DNA of 64,000 bases from Rossellomorea vietnamensis (GTDB taxonomy: Bacteria; Bacillota; Bacilli; Bacillales; Bacillaceae_B), in NCBI RefSeq assembly GCF_001305855.1, contig NZ_LIXZ01000001.1, positions 186,001 to 250,000 of the forward strand, in the 5' to 3' direction. This document shows positions 43,584 through 52,856 of this stretch, in pieces (the first letter of the stretch is position 1; each line of letters begins with the position of its first letter). The notes below the pieces were generated by a model. That model was not told the DNA's origin. It did not search any database and was given only the letters and a program-made list of their open reading frames with translations. Both the position numbers and the translations under genes were made by a program.

Positions 43584-44024
43584 GGCTTCTATTACTTGAC
43601 GGTCCAAGCGGTCTGCAGCCGTTTTGTCATAAGTCTTCTCATAAACGGGCTCTGTGGAAATTTTCGATCCATAGAACATGACATCTCTTACTTCATTAAT
43701 GGAAAGTTGAATAAGGGTCAGCTTCAAAGGTACTCCAGAAAGCTTCTCATGGTATTCTGAAGCCTTCCCGCAAATCGAATACGTTGATTCATTTGCAATT
43801 AAGTTCACCACAACCAGCGGATTCCCCTTAATATTCTCGACGATTCTTGAGCGTTGATCCACGGCAAACATTAGCGTATGTTCGTCTTTGGCAAAGATCC
43901 ACGATATTGCACTGACATTGGGACCATGCGTTTCATGATCCACGGTAGCAAGTGTAACGAATCGCTCTGATTGCAGTTCCTCAAACAATGCAGGAATTAA
44001 GCTGGATTCTACTTGATTAGCCAT
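43569..44024 (-). CDS. Pyridoxamine 5'-phosphate oxidase-like flavin-binding protein
   Basis: PNPOx-like split-barrel protein of 151 residues, probably binding FMN or F420-like/heme cofactor; reaction unknown. The barrel start is visible as FEELQSERFVTLATVDHETH-GPNVSAISWIF, followed by HTLMFAVDQRSRIVENIKGN and PLVVVNLIANESTYSICGKA, the order typical of the family. No catalytic residue can be assigned. ATG follows CCAGGGGGGATTGT. It converges with ylaJ and is divergent from ylaI. It is not part of the B. subtilis yla order that I recall, so it looks like an insertion. Confidence 0.72.
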   Translation of the reverse strand: MANQVESSLIPALFEELQSERFVTLATVDHETHGPNVSAISWIFAKDEHTLMFAVDQRSRIVENIKGNPLVVVNLIANESTYSICGKASEYHEKLSGVPLKLTLIQLSINEVRDVMFYGSKISTEPVYEKTYDKTAADRLDRQVIEAMKKA

Positions 44025-44201
44025 ACAATCCCCCCTGGTGACGTTTTGTCTCTACTTCTTTATTCAAATGTTATTATCTTGATTCTACTATACCAAACTC
44101 CATTGATAAAGATAATAGAATGTTAAATAAAGCGTTCCACCTCACTACATGATATACTAATATGACCAGAGTTATGATTAGAACAAGTAGAGGTGTGCGA
44201 A

Positions 44202-44402
44202 ATGAGAGTAAAATGTGCTTTATGCGAAGTAATTGAAAATATTGATGATTATTCCCTTCAGGCGAAAAAGCTGCGTAACAGACCCATCCACACGTATATG
44301 TGTGAAAAATGTCATGATCGCATTAAAGAGAAGACAGAAGAACGTGTGTCGACGGGGAATTTCCGTTTTTATCGTTCTCCCCAAGTCGAAGATGACTTTT
44401 AA
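44202..44402 (+). CDS. ylaI: Small zinc-ribbon protein YlaI (DUF2197)
   Basis: 66-residue protein with two CxxC pairs, CALC near residue 6 and CEKC near residue 35, that most likely bind one zinc ion. The rest is basic (SLQAKKLRNRPIHTYM, DRIKEKTEERV) and ends NFRFYRSPQVEDDF. This matches the YlaI family, function unknown. Start is the ATG of MRVKCALC, six bases after TAGAGGTG; a GTG three codons earlier lies inside this site. The last 11 bases overlap the start of the next gene. Confidence 0.82.
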   Translation: MRVKCALCEVIENIDDYSLQAKKLRNRPIHTYMCEKCHDRIKEKTEERVSTGNFRFYRSPQVEDDF

Positions 44403-44832
44403 ACAAATAGGTTTGGCCATTGGAATTATCTCAGGCACAATATTAGGTATATTCCTCAAGTGGATACAGGGAGTGACCGGCATCAAAGTATATGTATTGT
44501 TATTGAATGTTGACTTCATCCCGCTGTTCGCATCCACATTGCCTGAATGGCTGGAGTTCTCTTTCCATTTACTTATTTCATGCGTGATCGGTTTGTTATT
44601 TGTGTATCTGATTGAAAAGCTGAATGTATCTGAGAGGGGAGCATGGCTTCTCTCCCTGCTGCTGACTTTCCCCACTGTCTTTCTATTCTTCCCCCTTTCT
44701 TATCTGGCTGTACAGGATGTACCCGGCTTCTTCGATGGTACGGCCCTCACCTTTTGGGCAATTGGACATCTTCTATATGGACTAAGCCTTCCGCCACTAT
44801 ATCATTTTTTTGCGAAGGCAAATCCAAAATAA
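44392..44832 (+). CDS. Small polytopic membrane protein overlapping ylaI
   Basis: 146-residue integral membrane protein with about four hydrophobic segments (IGLAIGIISGTILGIFLKWI, IKVYVLLLNVDFIPLFAST, EFSFHLLISCVIGLLFVYLI, AWLLSLLLTFPTVFLFFPLS). Family not recognised. Its ATG lies inside the last codons of ylaI (ATGACTTTTAA overlap), so it should be translated by coupling; the frame is open 53 codons further upstream, but those codons are the ylaI reading shadow. Ends at a strong terminator shared with ylaH. Confidence 0.7.
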   Translation: MTFKQIGLAIGIISGTILGIFLKWIQGVTGIKVYVLLLNVDFIPLFASTLPEWLEFSFHLLISCVIGLLFVYLIEKLNVSERGAWLLSLLLTFPTVFLFFPLSYLAVQDVPGFFDGTALTFWAIGHLLYGLSLPPLYHFFAKANPK

Positions 44833-44873
44833 AAAAAAGCTGTAGTCCTTTGAATATGGACTACAGCTTTTTC
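44832..44873. terminator. Bidirectional terminator before ylaH 3' end
   Basis: AAAAAGCTGTAGTCC-TTTGAATAT-GGACTACAGCTTTTTC: a 15-bp perfect stem with T-runs. Confidence 0.92.
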
Positions 44874-44877
44874 GTGC

Positions 44878-45186
44878 TTAAAACGTGCCTTTTTTCTTTT
44901 CATTCGTCAGGCGGATCTTATAAATTACCAAGATTAAAGCCGCAACGACCAACCCTTCAGCAACCGGAAGAAAGATGCCGAGAAACGTCAGCACTGTACA
45001 ACCGAGGATGAGAAAGGTATAAATCAGAATCGATTTCATGACTGGCAGCTTTTTCGCAAAACCGAGCTTATAAACTAAGATCGAGAGCCCAACTATGGTT
45101 ATATAAAGCAACCACATACCCATTTCCGCGTTCTGGTCAACCCGGTAAAGGGATGCGAAAAAGGACAAACGTTCTGTTACATCCAT
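44878..45186 (-). CDS. ylaH: YlaH-like membrane protein
   Basis: Small membrane protein of 102 residues of the YlaH family, function unknown. Three hydrophobic segments are seen ([57 protein letters not shown]), with a polar N-terminus and a basic C-terminal tail (TNEKKKGTF). ATG follows GAAGGGGGAGTAGGAA. It lies 23 bp downstream of typA on the same strand, so co-transcription is likely, as in B. subtilis. Confidence 0.83.
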   Translation of the reverse strand: MDVTERLSFFASLYRVDQNAEMGMWLLYITIVGLSILVYKLGFAKKLPVMKSILIYTFLILGCTVLTFLGIFLPVAEGLVVAALILVIYKIRLTNEKKKGTF

Positions 45187-45209
45187 TTCCTACTCCCCCT
45201 TCACTTAGT

Positions 45210-47048
45210 TTATTGAGTAACCTTATTTTTCTTTTCTGCTCTTTCACGTTCATTCTTATCAAGAATTTTTTTACGAAGACGGATCGATTCAGGTGTTACT
45301 TCACAATATTCATCGTCATTTAAATATTCCAATGACTCTTCCAATGTCATGATTCTTGCCTTTTTGATCGTAACAGTTTGATCCTTATTGGCAGAACGTA
45401 CGTTAGTCGCCTGTTTCAGCTTCGTGATATTAACAGTAATATCATTTTCTCTTGTATGTTCTCCAACGATCATTCCACCATAAATTTCTGTGCCGGATTC
45501 AACGAAGATGATACCGCGGTCTTCCACCTGCATGATACCGTATTGGGACGCTTTACCAGTCTCCATGGAAACAAGCACACCTTGACGACGTCCGCCTACG
45601 CGGCCTTTCTGCAGTGGTTGATAGCCTTCGAATGTGTGGTTGATGATACCATATCCACGAGTAAGAGTCATAAACTCCGTAGAATAACCGATTAGTCCAC
45701 GCGCAGGTACCATAAACATTAAACGGACCTGTCCGTTACCGTTATTTACCATGTCAAGCATTTCGCCTTTACGTTGACCAAGTGATTCGATTACGCCTCC
45801 CATATACTCTTCAGGGATATCAATTTGAACACGTTCTACAGGCTCACTTTTCACACCATCGACTTCTTTGATGATAACCTGCGGCTTCGATACTTGTAAC
45901 TCGTATCCTTCACGACGCATGTTTTCGATCAGGATGGAAAGATGAAGCTCTCCACGGCCGGAAACTGTCCATGCATCAGGTGAATCCGTTGGTTCAACAC
46001 GCAAACTTACATCGGTTTGCAGCTGAGCCATTAAACGCTCTTCAATCTTTCTTGACGTAACAAATTTACCTTCTCTACCGGCAAATGGACTGTTGTTCAC
46101 AAGGAAAGTCATCTGTAGTGTAGGCTCGTCAATGCGAAGAACCGGAAGTTGATCCTGATGTTCAACCGGACAAACCGTTTCACCGACGTTGATATCTTCC
46201 ATTCCGGAAACAGCGATTAAATCACCCGCTTTTGCTTCCTGAATTTCTTCACGCTTTAATCCGAAGAAACCAAAGATCTTTGTTACACGGAATTGTTTAA
46301 CAGAGCCGTCAAGCTTCATAAGCGCTACCTGTTGACCAACTTTCATCGTTCCTCTGAACACACGACCGATTCCGATACGCCCTACGTAATCATTGTAATC
46401 AAGCAGTGCAACTTGGAATTGAAGGGGATCTTCAGAGTTGTCGACAGGTGCAGGAATGTTCTCAATGATGGAATCATATAAACACTGCATGTTTTCATCC
46501 TGTTTCTCAGGATCCGGATCTGTACTTGCTGTACCATTGATTGCAGAAGCATAAACAACCGGGAATTCAAGCTGCTCATCATTTGCATCCAGCTCAATGA
46601 ATAACTCCAGTACTTCATCGATTACTTCTTCAGGACGAGCTGAAGGTTTGTCGATTTTGTTTACAACCACGATGGGTGTAAGGTTTTGTTCAAGTGCTTT
46701 CTTAAGAACGAAACGAGTCTGTGGCATACAACCTTCATACGCATCCACTACAAGTAAAACACCATCTACCATTTTCATGATACGTTCTACTTCCCCACCG
46801 AAGTCAGCATGCCCCGGGGTATCAAGGATATTGATTCGGGAATCTTTATATTGAATCGCCGTATTTTTCGCAAGGATTGTAATACCGCGTTCTCTTTCTA
46901 AATCATTTGAATCCATCGCACGTTCCGAAACAGTTTCGTTTTCGCGGAAGATTCCAGATTGCTTTAAAAGCTCATCAACTAATGTCGTTTTCCCATGGTC
47001 AACGTGAGCAATAATAGCAATATTTCTAAGGTCATTTCTTAATTTCAT
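45210..47048 (-). CDS. typA: Translational GTPase TypA/BipA
   Basis: Ribosome-associated GTPase of the EF-G-like family, 612 residues, involved in 50S assembly and stress or cold growth. GTPase motifs are complete: G1 [12 protein letters not shown]2 RGITI, G3 [12 protein letters not shown]4 NKID, and SAI for G5. Domains II and III and the BipA-specific C-terminal domain follow ([20 protein letters not shown] near residue 345; [20 protein letters not shown] near residue 460). An extended -10 promoter is seen about 70 bp upstream. B. subtilis name ylaG. Confidence 0.96.
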   Translation of the reverse strand: MKLRNDLRNIAIIAHVDHGKTTLVDELLKQSGIFRENETVSERAMDSNDLERERGITILAKNTAIQYKDSRINILDTPGHADFGGEVERIMKMVDGVLLVVDAYEGCMPQTRFVLKKALEQNLTPIVVVNKIDKPSARPEEVIDEVLELFIELDANDEQLEFPVVYASAINGTASTDPDPEKQDENMQCLYDSIIENIPAPVDNSEDPLQFQVALLDYNDYVGRIGIGRVFRGTMKVGQQVALMKLDGSVKQFRVTKIFGFFGLKREEIQEAKAGDLIAVSGMEDINVGETVCPVEHQDQLPVLRIDEPTLQMTFLVNNSPFAGREGKFVTSRKIEERLMAQLQTDVSLRVEPTDSPDAWTVSGRGELHLSILIENMRREGYELQVSKPQVIIKEVDGVKSEPVERVQIDIPEEYMGGVIESLGQRKGEMLDMVNNGNGQVRLMFMVPARGLIGYSTEFMTLTRGYGIINHTFEGYQPLQKGRVGGRRQGVLVSMETGKASQYGIMQVEDRGIIFVESGTEIYGGMIVGEHTRENDITVNITKLKQATNVRSANKDQTVTIKKARIMTLEESLEYLNDDEYCEVTPESIRLRKKILDKNERERAEKKNKVTQ

Positions 47049-47114
47049 ATTTCCACTCCTGAATATTGGATTTCTTTATAGTGTAAAGATAATATTTTTC
47101 AGTTCAACTAGACC

Positions 47115-47123
47115 ATTATATCA
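47115..47123 (-). promoter_or_regulatory. Extended -10 promoter for typA
   Basis: Minus strand TGATATAAT is a perfect extended -10 (TGN-TATAAT). No good -35 lies 16-18 bp upstream. It is placed about 70 bp before the typA ATG. Confidence 0.45.
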
Positions 47124-47336
47124 CAGCATTGACAAAAGCCCTAATAATTATTTCATATCCACCCTTCATTCTTGCTGAAAGTTTCCTTATTGACTCGAAT
47201 CTTCTGCTTTTTTGTCTCCGAAACCCATTGCGATTTATTGAATTGATAGGTAAAATTTAATAAGAGCAGCACACGAAGCTGCCGTTACAATCTGTTACGT
47301 AAAGAATCATCGTTTATCAATATTGGGGGTTACAAG

Positions 47337-47522
47337 ATGGCAAACATTAAATGGATCTTTGTCCTTTTTTCGATATTAGCGGCCGTATCACTGATGGGCA
47401 TTGCCATTTCAATCAGTTTACAAAGTATATTGCTTGCAGCTGTAAGTATCATCTGTTTATTCATTGTGATGGGGTTCGGTTTTAAAACAAAGAAAAAATA
47501 CAGAGAAGAAGGAAGATTGTAG
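47337..47522 (+). CDS. ylaF: YlaF family small membrane protein
   Basis: 61-residue protein with two hydrophobic helices (IKWIFVLFSILAAVSLMGIA and SILLAAVSIICLFIVMGFGF) and a basic, charged C-terminal tail (KTKKKYREEGRL). This is the YlaF-type pattern; function unknown. ATG follows TTGGGGGTTACAAG. It is divergent from typA and convergent with suhB, sharing a terminator with suhB. Confidence 0.82.
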   Translation: MANIKWIFVLFSILAAVSLMGIAISISLQSILLAAVSIICLFIVMGFGFKTKKKYREEGRL

Positions 47523-47526
47523 TACG

Positions 47527-47569
47527 CAAAAAAGGAGCGGGGGCCATTCATCGGCCCCGCTCCTTTTTC
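47527..47569. terminator. Bidirectional terminator between ylaF and suhB
   Basis: AAAAAAGGAGCGGGGGCC-ATTCAT-CGGCCCCGCTCCTTTTTC: a very stable GC-rich stem with T-runs. Confidence 0.92.
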
Positions 47570-47571
47570 AT

Positions 47572-48369
47572 TTACTTATTTCTATGAAGATAGTCAGTCA
47601 GAATGGTTTCATGCAGGCCAGGCTTCCCGACAAAGACAGAGCTTTTGTTTAATGGATTCAAGGGGTTTCCATCAAGGTCCGTCACCACTCCACCAAGCTC
47701 TTCGATCATAATCTTTCCGGCAGCGAAATCCCACGGGGCCAGTCGCATTGTCAGATATGCGTCAAGCCTCCCTGAAGCCACGTAAGCAAGCTCCATGGCA
47801 GCTGAACCATAAGACCTCGTCCCTCTTACATCTTGGACGAGTGGAGCCAGAATGGAAGAATCAATACGCTTGTTATTTGTTACCCATAGTGCATTCAATG
47901 CGACAATTGCATCTTCGACAGGAACGGGGTCAAGCTTCGGAAGCTTCACATCATTCATATAGACACCCCTGCCTTTACTCGCAAAGTAAAGCTCGTCATG
48001 CACTACGTCATATATGTATCCTAACTTCCCCTCATCTCCATCATAAATCCCGATAGAAATGGCAAAGTTTCTCTGCTGATGGACAAAATTCATCGTGCCA
48101 TCGATTGGGTCGATGATCCATGTTATTCCAGATAACTCTTTAAAATCATCCCCATATCCTTCTTCACCCAAGATTTGATGGTCGGGATAATTGGTTCGTA
48201 TGTTTTCAGTAAAGTATCGCTCAGTCGCTTCGTCCATATCGGTGACCAAGTCATTTCGGTTCGATTTCGTTTTAATGTTCAGTTCGGTTTTAAATGACTG
48301 ACGAATCCTCTCACCGGCTTCATGTATCCATGTTCTAACATTTTGATCTAGTTCAGTCCAATTTGTCAT
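47572..48369 (-). CDS. suhB: Inositol-1-monophosphatase family protein
   Basis: Mg-dependent, lithium-sensitive type sugar phosphatase of 265 residues, acting on inositol phosphate and related compounds. The metal sites are clear: ILGEEGYGDD near residue 70, WIIDPIDGTMNFVHQQRNFA near residue 88 (DPIDGT), and APWDFAAGKIMIEELGGVVTD near residue 212 (WDxAAG). ATG follows TTGGAGGCTAATAATAC. Equivalent of yktC/suhB in the B. subtilis suhB-yktB region. Confidence 0.93.
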   Translation of the reverse strand: MTNWTELDQNVRTWIHEAGERIRQSFKTELNIKTKSNRNDLVTDMDEATERYFTENIRTNYPDHQILGEEGYGDDFKELSGITWIIDPIDGTMNFVHQQRNFAISIGIYDGDEGKLGYIYDVVHDELYFASKGRGVYMNDVKLPKLDPVPVEDAIVALNALWVTNNKRIDSSILAPLVQDVRGTRSYGSAAMELAYVASGRLDAYLTMRLAPWDFAAGKIMIEELGGVVTDLDGNPLNPLNKSSVFVGKPGLHETILTDYLHRNK

Positions 48370-48498
48370 GTATTATTAGCCTCCAATGTGCTTAGCGAAA
48401 AGTGTAGTCATTACTAATATGGTCTTATCAGATAATCTTAACTCCTAGATCCATTTCATTCAAGAAAATAGGCTTCATCAAGCAAGGTCATTTCCCCA

Positions 48499-48534
48499 TA
48501 AAAAAGCGAACTCTCCAACCACTATGAGCTCGCG
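48499..48534 (-). terminator. Terminator after the 66-residue protein gene
   Basis: Minus strand GCGAGCTC-ATAGTGGTTGGA-GAGTTCGCTTTTTTAT: 8-bp interrupted stem, six T. It lies about 55 bp past the stop codon. Confidence 0.65.
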
Positions 48535-48588
48535 TTCAAAAGTTGATTTTGTTATCAGCATACATTAAACCATTGAATGTCTATGGCT

Positions 48589-48789
48589 TTATAAAGCCTT
48601 CATTTTCATTAGTTCTTCTCTGATACTCATAAGTTTCTGCTTGGACTTGGTCTGGGTTTCTGTATTCTTCGTTTGAATTGCTTCGAACAATACGGCTAAT
48701 TCATAATCCATTTCAAGTCTCAATACATTCATTCTTTGCTGTTGGACATCACGTTTTTTAGAAGTGTTCATTACTTGTTTCATGGCCAT
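48589..48789 (-). CDS. Small helical protein, YkzI-like
   Basis: 66-residue, highly charged and helical protein (MNTSKKRDVQQQRMNVLRLE; DYELAVLFEAIQTKNTETQT; KLMSIREELMKMKAL) with no cysteines, membrane helix or signal. I believe it corresponds to the small YkzI protein found between suhB and yktB in B. subtilis, but this is from memory of position and composition. ATG follows GGAAGGGGTGT; the second ATG two codons in is equally possible. Function unknown. Confidence 0.6.
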   Translation of the reverse strand: MAMKQVMNTSKKRDVQQQRMNVLRLEMDYELAVLFEAIQTKNTETQTKSKQKLMSIREELMKMKAL

Positions 48790-48962
48790 ACACCCCTTCC
48801 GAGTTTTCGATTTATCTGATTGTTCTGATAATATTTACTACATGTTATGAAATACCAACGCATCTTGTAACTAAAATGTGCAGACACCTATAGATAATTC
48901 ATTTGGCTACAAGCTTGTACCTCTTTATGGTAAGATATTGGTGGAAATAAGGAGGTTACAAC

Positions 48963-49583
48963 ATGACATTTAACGGTTTCACCAAAGATGATTTCAATGT
49001 TTTTAAGATTGATGGTCTCGATGACCGGATGACGGCCATCGCAGAACGGGTCAGGCCAAAACTGGACTATCTGGGTGAACATTTCACCCCGACCTTAAGT
49101 GCCCTGACCGGTGATGAGATGTTTTACCATGTGGCGAAACATGCAAGGCGCTCAGTGAATCCCCCAGATGACACCTGGGTTGCTTTTGCAAACAACAAAC
49201 GCGGTTACAAAAAACATCCTCATTTCCAGATTGGATTATGGGAAACCCATGTGTTTATTTGGTTTGCAATGATCTATGAAGCTCCAAATAAAGTTGAATT
49301 CGGCAAATTAGTCGAAGAAAATGCAGATAAGATAAGGTCATTGATTCCCGGTCATTTTGTTTGGTCCGGAGATCATACTAAACCGGATGCTGCACCATTC
49401 TCCTCTCTGTCACAAGATGAATTCATTGCTTTAACTAAAAGAGTTCAAAATGTAAAAAAAGCAGAACTTCTATGCGGACTTCATCTGGATCGTGACACTG
49501 TCATTAAGATGAATGGGGATGAATTAATCCAGGAAGTTGAAAGTGCCTTTGAAACACTTTTACCCCTTTATAAAATGAACTAA
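48963..49583 (+). CDS. yktB: UPF0637 (DUF1054) family protein YktB
   Basis: Cytosolic protein of 206 residues, DUF1054 family, restricted to Firmicutes; function unknown. The conserved start [20 protein letters not shown] is followed by [20 protein letters not shown] and [20 protein letters not shown]. The known structure of the family is an alpha/beta barrel-like fold without a recognised ligand. ATG follows ATAAGGAGGTTACAAC. Convergent with yktA and sharing its terminator. Confidence 0.9.
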   Translation: MTFNGFTKDDFNVFKIDGLDDRMTAIAERVRPKLDYLGEHFTPTLSALTGDEMFYHVAKHARRSVNPPDDTWVAFANNKRGYKKHPHFQIGLWETHVFIWFAMIYEAPNKVEFGKLVEENADKIRSLIPGHFVWSGDHTKPDAAPFSSLSQDEFIALTKRVQNVKKAELLCGLHLDRDTVIKMNGDELIQEVESAFETLLPLYKMN

Positions 49584-49609
49584 ACCATATAACTGTAGGG
49601 AATAATGCA

Positions 49610-49642
49610 GAAAGAACGACTGCCGGAAGCGGCAGTCGTTCT
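49610..49642. terminator. Bidirectional terminator between yktB and yktA
   Basis: AGAACGACTGCC-GGAAGC-GGCAGTCGTTCT: a 12-bp perfect stem; the minus strand continues TTCTGC, the plus strand GTTAATTC, so U-tracts are weak. Confidence 0.75.
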
Positions 49643-49643
49643 G

Positions 49644-49916
49644 TTAATTCATCGATATTTTTGCAGCATCCTGCTGTTCTTTCATTTTTTCCACTACACG
49701 ATAGGAAGAATAACCGCTGGATTCTTCAAATTCATTGCAGATCCTTTTCTCTTCTGCTTTACCAGGGACAATTTCTTTAAATCGCTTATATCGATTCATC
49801 AGGTCCTCTCTTGAAACACCTTTTTCATATGCCTTTTCAACTGCTTCAAAAAAGGCTATGACGTCGATGACTTCTTCCGTTGACCAGTCTATATCGAATG
49901 GGTATTGATATTCCAT
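49644..49916 (-). CDS. yktA: UPF0223 family protein YktA
   Basis: Small helical protein of 90 residues of family UPF0223, function unknown. It contains the conserved [20 protein letters not shown] and [20 protein letters not shown], then [20 protein letters not shown] and [13 protein letters not shown]. The ATG lies 12 bases after AAAGGAG, a longer spacing than usual. It sits between yktB and the nitronate monooxygenase-like gene. Confidence 0.88.
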   Translation of the reverse strand: MEYQYPFDIDWSTEEVIDVIAFFEAVEKAYEKGVSREDLMNRYKRFKEIVPGKAEEKRICNEFEESSGYSSYRVVEKMKEQQDAAKISMN

Positions 49917-49944
49917 TTTGCAACACTACTCCTTTGATGATGTA

Positions 49945-50901
49945 TTATTTCCACTTTCTCCGAATGGTTTCACCTTGTGAAACCATTCGCTCGATGAGAT
50001 CTTTAACCGAAGGGATGTCCTCGATCAACCCCATCACCTGCCCTGCCCATGCAAAGCCTCCGTCTACTTCACCATCGTAGATATATCGTTTATTCGCCTC
50101 GCCGCTTATGTATGATTTTAATCCTTCATATCCCGGATTTGATGTTTCGGCAGTCAGGATTTGGTTTGTCCAAGAATTTGATATCGCTCTTGCCGGGGCT
50201 CCTAAAGATCGTTTGATGACTACTGTACCACTCTCATCCCCCTCAATCAAGGCACGCTTATATACGTCTGAGGCGTGGACGCACTCTTTTGTCGCTATGA
50301 ATCTCGTCCCCATCTCGACTCCCTCTGCGCCGAAGCTGAGGGCTGCCATTAAACCACGTCCGTCCCCAATTCCTCCTGAAGCGATGACAGGGATGGAAAC
50401 TGCGTCCACGACACGAGGAATCAGGACGAATGTCCCGATGTCATCCTTTCCCAGGTGACCTCCGCCTTCTTGTCCGACGACCATGACGGCATCCGCACCA
50501 AGCTCTTCAGCCTTCAGAGCTTGCCTTTTTGATGCGACCAATACAAGCTTCACCATATCCTCCCCTTCAATTTGTTGGAACAAGGGAGTCGGGTTACCCC
50601 CTGTAACGGAGATGACCGGCACTTTTTCTTCAATGGCTATATCAACAAAATCGCTGAATGGGCGTCCATGTTGCCCGATGGCAAAATTCACTCCAAACGG
50701 TTGATCTGTTAATGACCTTACCTTTTTGATTTCCTGACGAAGCTGTTCAGGGTTGTCGAGTGACATGGCAGTGATTTGGCCAAGGCCCCCTGCATTCGAA
50801 ACCGCCGCAGCCAGTTCTGCATATGCCAGGTGGGCGAGCCCACCTTGTATGATTGGATATTGAATGTTCAATAATTCTGTTACGCGTGTTTTCCAATTCA
50901 T
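49945..50901 (-). CDS. Nitronate monooxygenase / FabK-like FMN enzyme
   Basis: FMN-dependent TIM-barrel enzyme of the 2-nitropropane dioxygenase family, 318 residues. The start TELLNIQYPIIQGGLAHLAY and AVSNAGGLGQITAM form the first FMN strand; GADAVMVVGQEGGGHLG near residue 140 holds the family H and the phosphate-binding glycines; SIPVIASGGIGDGRGLMAAL and GAEGVEMGTRFIATKE close the FMN site. Both nitronate oxidation and enoyl-ACP reduction (FabK) occur in this group; sequence alone does not decide, and the lack of a fab neighbourhood favours nitronate. Start is the ATG after TATGGAGGGATTCAA. Confidence 0.83.
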   Translation of the reverse strand: MNWKTRVTELLNIQYPIIQGGLAHLAYAELAAAVSNAGGLGQITAMSLDNPEQLRQEIKKVRSLTDQPFGVNFAIGQHGRPFSDFVDIAIEEKVPVISVTGGNPTPLFQQIEGEDMVKLVLVASKRQALKAEELGADAVMVVGQEGGGHLGKDDIGTFVLIPRVVDAVSIPVIASGGIGDGRGLMAALSFGAEGVEMGTRFIATKECVHASDVYKRALIEGDESGTVVIKRSLGAPARAISNSWTNQILTAETSNPGYEGLKSYISGEANKRYIYDGEVDGGFAWAGQVMGLIEDIPSVKDLIERMVSQGETIRRKWK

Positions 50902-51034
50902 TTGAATCCCTCCATACATTCATTTATTCTCGATGGATGGTGAGAAATCCTTTTCTTTAGTGTGTTGTATATTAATAAGAAATAGGGTGAGTCTTAGATG
51001 AGAAGGCTTAGGTATTTTATTGATAGGCTGTGTA

Positions 51035-51177
51035 GATTTTTGGCTCATTCGGGTGAAACGGATGTTTCACCCGAATGAGCCAAAACTGAAAGGTCGTCCT
51101 GTGTGAGAGTGACCGCCAGACCAAGCTCGCTTGATCTGGCGGTCACTCTCACACAGGACGGAAATGAGCCAAAAATC
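51035..51177. repeat. Nested palindromic element with 15-bp terminal inverted repeats
   Basis: Ends are perfect inverted repeats of 15 bp (GATTTTTGGCTCATT and AATGAGCCAAAAATC). Inside lie a 22-bp perfect hairpin with loop GGAT (51038-51085) and a second hairpin with a 26-bp perfect stem (51095-51120 with 51135-51160) extended by CAAG/CTTG to loop CTCG. The left end can pair either with the middle copy or with the right end. No open frame and no U-run after either stem, so it does not look like a terminator. Confidence 0.85.
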
Positions 51178-51259
51178 AGGAGTATGACTTCTTTTGTTTG
51201 TGCTATGAAAAAAAATCCATCTTCATGGGCGTATGTCACTATGCAAAGATTTTCTTAAG

Positions 51260-51268
51260 TGCTATAAT
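51260..51268 (+). promoter_or_regulatory. Extended -10 promoter for speA
   Basis: TGCTATAAT is a perfect extended -10 in the gap before speA; ATGCAA at a 17-bp spacing is a poor -35. The expected leader is about 110 nt. Confidence 0.45.
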
Positions 51269-51384
51269 TCTTTTGTTTGTTGAAAATATCGTAAGAATGT
51301 ATGAAATTATGGTTTGAATCCTTTATAATGATATCTTTAGCATGCATATTGGTTAATGAAGAATATAAAGAGGTGTTGAATGAA

Positions 51385-52854
51385 TTGTCTCAAAATGAAA
51401 CGCCGTTGTTTACCGGCTTAATTGAACATAGTAAAAAAAATCCCGTCCAGTTTCATATTCCCGGTCATAAGAAAGGTGCAGGTATGGATCCTGCCTTTAA
51501 GGAATTTATAGGAGATAATGCGCTTTCCATTGATTTGATTAATATCGGTCCTTTAGATGATTTGCATCAACCTAAAGGAATGATCAAGGAAGCACAGGAT
51601 TTGGCTGCCGAGGCATTCGGTGCCGATCATACTTTCTTCTCTGTTCAAGGAACGAGCGGGGCGATCATGACGATGGTCATGAGTGTGTGCGGACCTGGGG
51701 ACAAGATCATTGTTCCAAGAAACGTGCATAAATCCGTTATGTCTGCGATTGTTTTCTCAGGGGCCACCCCTGTCTTTATCCATCCAGATATTGATGAGGA
51801 TCTTGGAATCTCTCACGGTATCACGACAGACGCAGTTGCCAAGGCTTTGGAACAAAACCCTGATGCTAAAGGTGTACTGGTCATCAATCCGACCTACTTC
51901 GGGATTTCGGCAGACTTGAAGAAAATCGTGGAAATTGCCCACTCTTATCATGTTCCGGTACTGGTCGATGAAGCTCATGGTGTTCATATCCACTTCCATG
52001 ATGAACTTCCCCTGTCAGCCATGCAGGCAGGTGCTGACTTAGCAGCTACGAGTGTTCATAAGCTAGGGGGATCCATGACTCAAAGCTCAGTACTCAATAT
52101 GAAAGAAGGACTTGTCTCTGCTAAGCGTGTACAGACTATTTTAAGCATGCTTACGACGACTTCCACGTCCTACTTACTTCTTGCATCCCTTGATGTTGCA
52201 AGAAAACGGCTTGCTACTGAAGGGCGGGAGCTCATCTCCAAAACGATCGAACTCTCACAGAATATGAGGAAACAAATCAACGAGATTGACGGTTTATACT
52301 GTGTAGGGGAAGAAATTCTTGGAACAAAAGCCACCTATGCCTATGATCCGACAAAGCTGATTGTATCCGTGAAGGATCTTGGAATCAGCGGTTTCGATGC
52401 GGAAAAGTGGTTAAGAGAGGCTCATAATATCGAGGTCGAAATGTCTGACCTTTATAATATCCTTTGCATCATCACACCTGGTGACACAGAATATGAAGGA
52501 ACTCAATTGGTTAACGCTTTAAAAGAACTGGTTACCAGCCTGAAGAACCAAGGAGAGATGGCCCCCGTTAAAGTCATGCTGCCTGATATTCCTGTTCTTT
52601 CCATTACACCGAGGGATGCTTTTTATGCTGATACCGAAGTCATTCCGATTGAAGAATCCGTTGGAAGGACGATCGCAGAATTCATCATGGTCTATCCTCC
52701 CGGAATCCCCATTTTTATTCCAGGGGAAATCATCACTCAGGAAAACATCACTTATATCAAAACAAATATAGAAGCAGGTCTCCCTGTACAAGGGCCTGAA
52801 GACTATGATTTACGACATTTAAGAGTCATCAAAGAGCATCGTGCCATTCGATGA
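51385..52854 (+). CDS. speA: Arginine decarboxylase SpeA (Orn/Lys/Arg decarboxylase class I)
   Basis: PLP enzyme making agmatine from arginine for spermidine synthesis. 489 residues from the chosen TTG, which gives the start LSQNETPLFTGL seen in B. subtilis SpeA. FHIPGHKKGAGMDP, TFFSVQGTSGAIMTMVM, PVLVDEAHGVHIHF and the PLP lysine in ATSVHKLGGSMTQSS near residue 225 are all present, as is the C-terminal domain (ITPRDAFYADTEVIP, PPGIPIFIPGE). The frame is open 28 codons further upstream, but AAAGAGGTG precedes this TTG and the extra residues do not look native. Faces SR1 on the other strand with a shared terminator. Confidence 0.92.
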   Translation: MSQNETPLFTGLIEHSKKNPVQFHIPGHKKGAGMDPAFKEFIGDNALSIDLINIGPLDDLHQPKGMIKEAQDLAAEAFGADHTFFSVQGTSGAIMTMVMSVCGPGDKIIVPRNVHKSVMSAIVFSGATPVFIHPDIDEDLGISHGITTDAVAKALEQNPDAKGVLVINPTYFGISADLKKIVEIAHSYHVPVLVDEAHGVHIHFHDELPLSAMQAGADLAATSVHKLGGSMTQSSVLNMKEGLVSAKRVQTILSMLTTTSTSYLLLASLDVARKRLATEGRELISKTIELSQNMRKQINEIDGLYCVGEEILGTKATYAYDPTKLIVSVKDLGISGFDAEKWLREAHNIEVEMSDLYNILCIITPGDTEYEGTQLVNALKELVTSLKNQGEMAPVKVMLPDIPVLSITPRDAFYADTEVIPIEESVGRTIAEFIMVYPPGIPIFIPGEIITQENITYIKTNIEAGLPVQGPEDYDLRHLRVIKEHRAIR

Positions 52855-52856
52855 AC

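Noticed and set aside
44233-44391. 53-codon N-terminal extension of the membrane protein after ylaI
   Set aside because: These codons are the +1 frame of ylaI; the membrane protein starts naturally at the overlapping ATG at 44392.
51035-51177. Pair of intrinsic terminators for the nitronate monooxygenase gene or speA
   Set aside because: Neither stem is followed by a U-run on either strand, the element is upstream of both genes, and the terminal inverted repeats are not explained by termination.
51301-51384. 28-residue N-terminal extension of SpeA
   Set aside because: Hydrophobic and unlike SpeA homologues, which begin at the SQ-ETPL segment; a TTG with an upstream AAAGAGGTG fits better.
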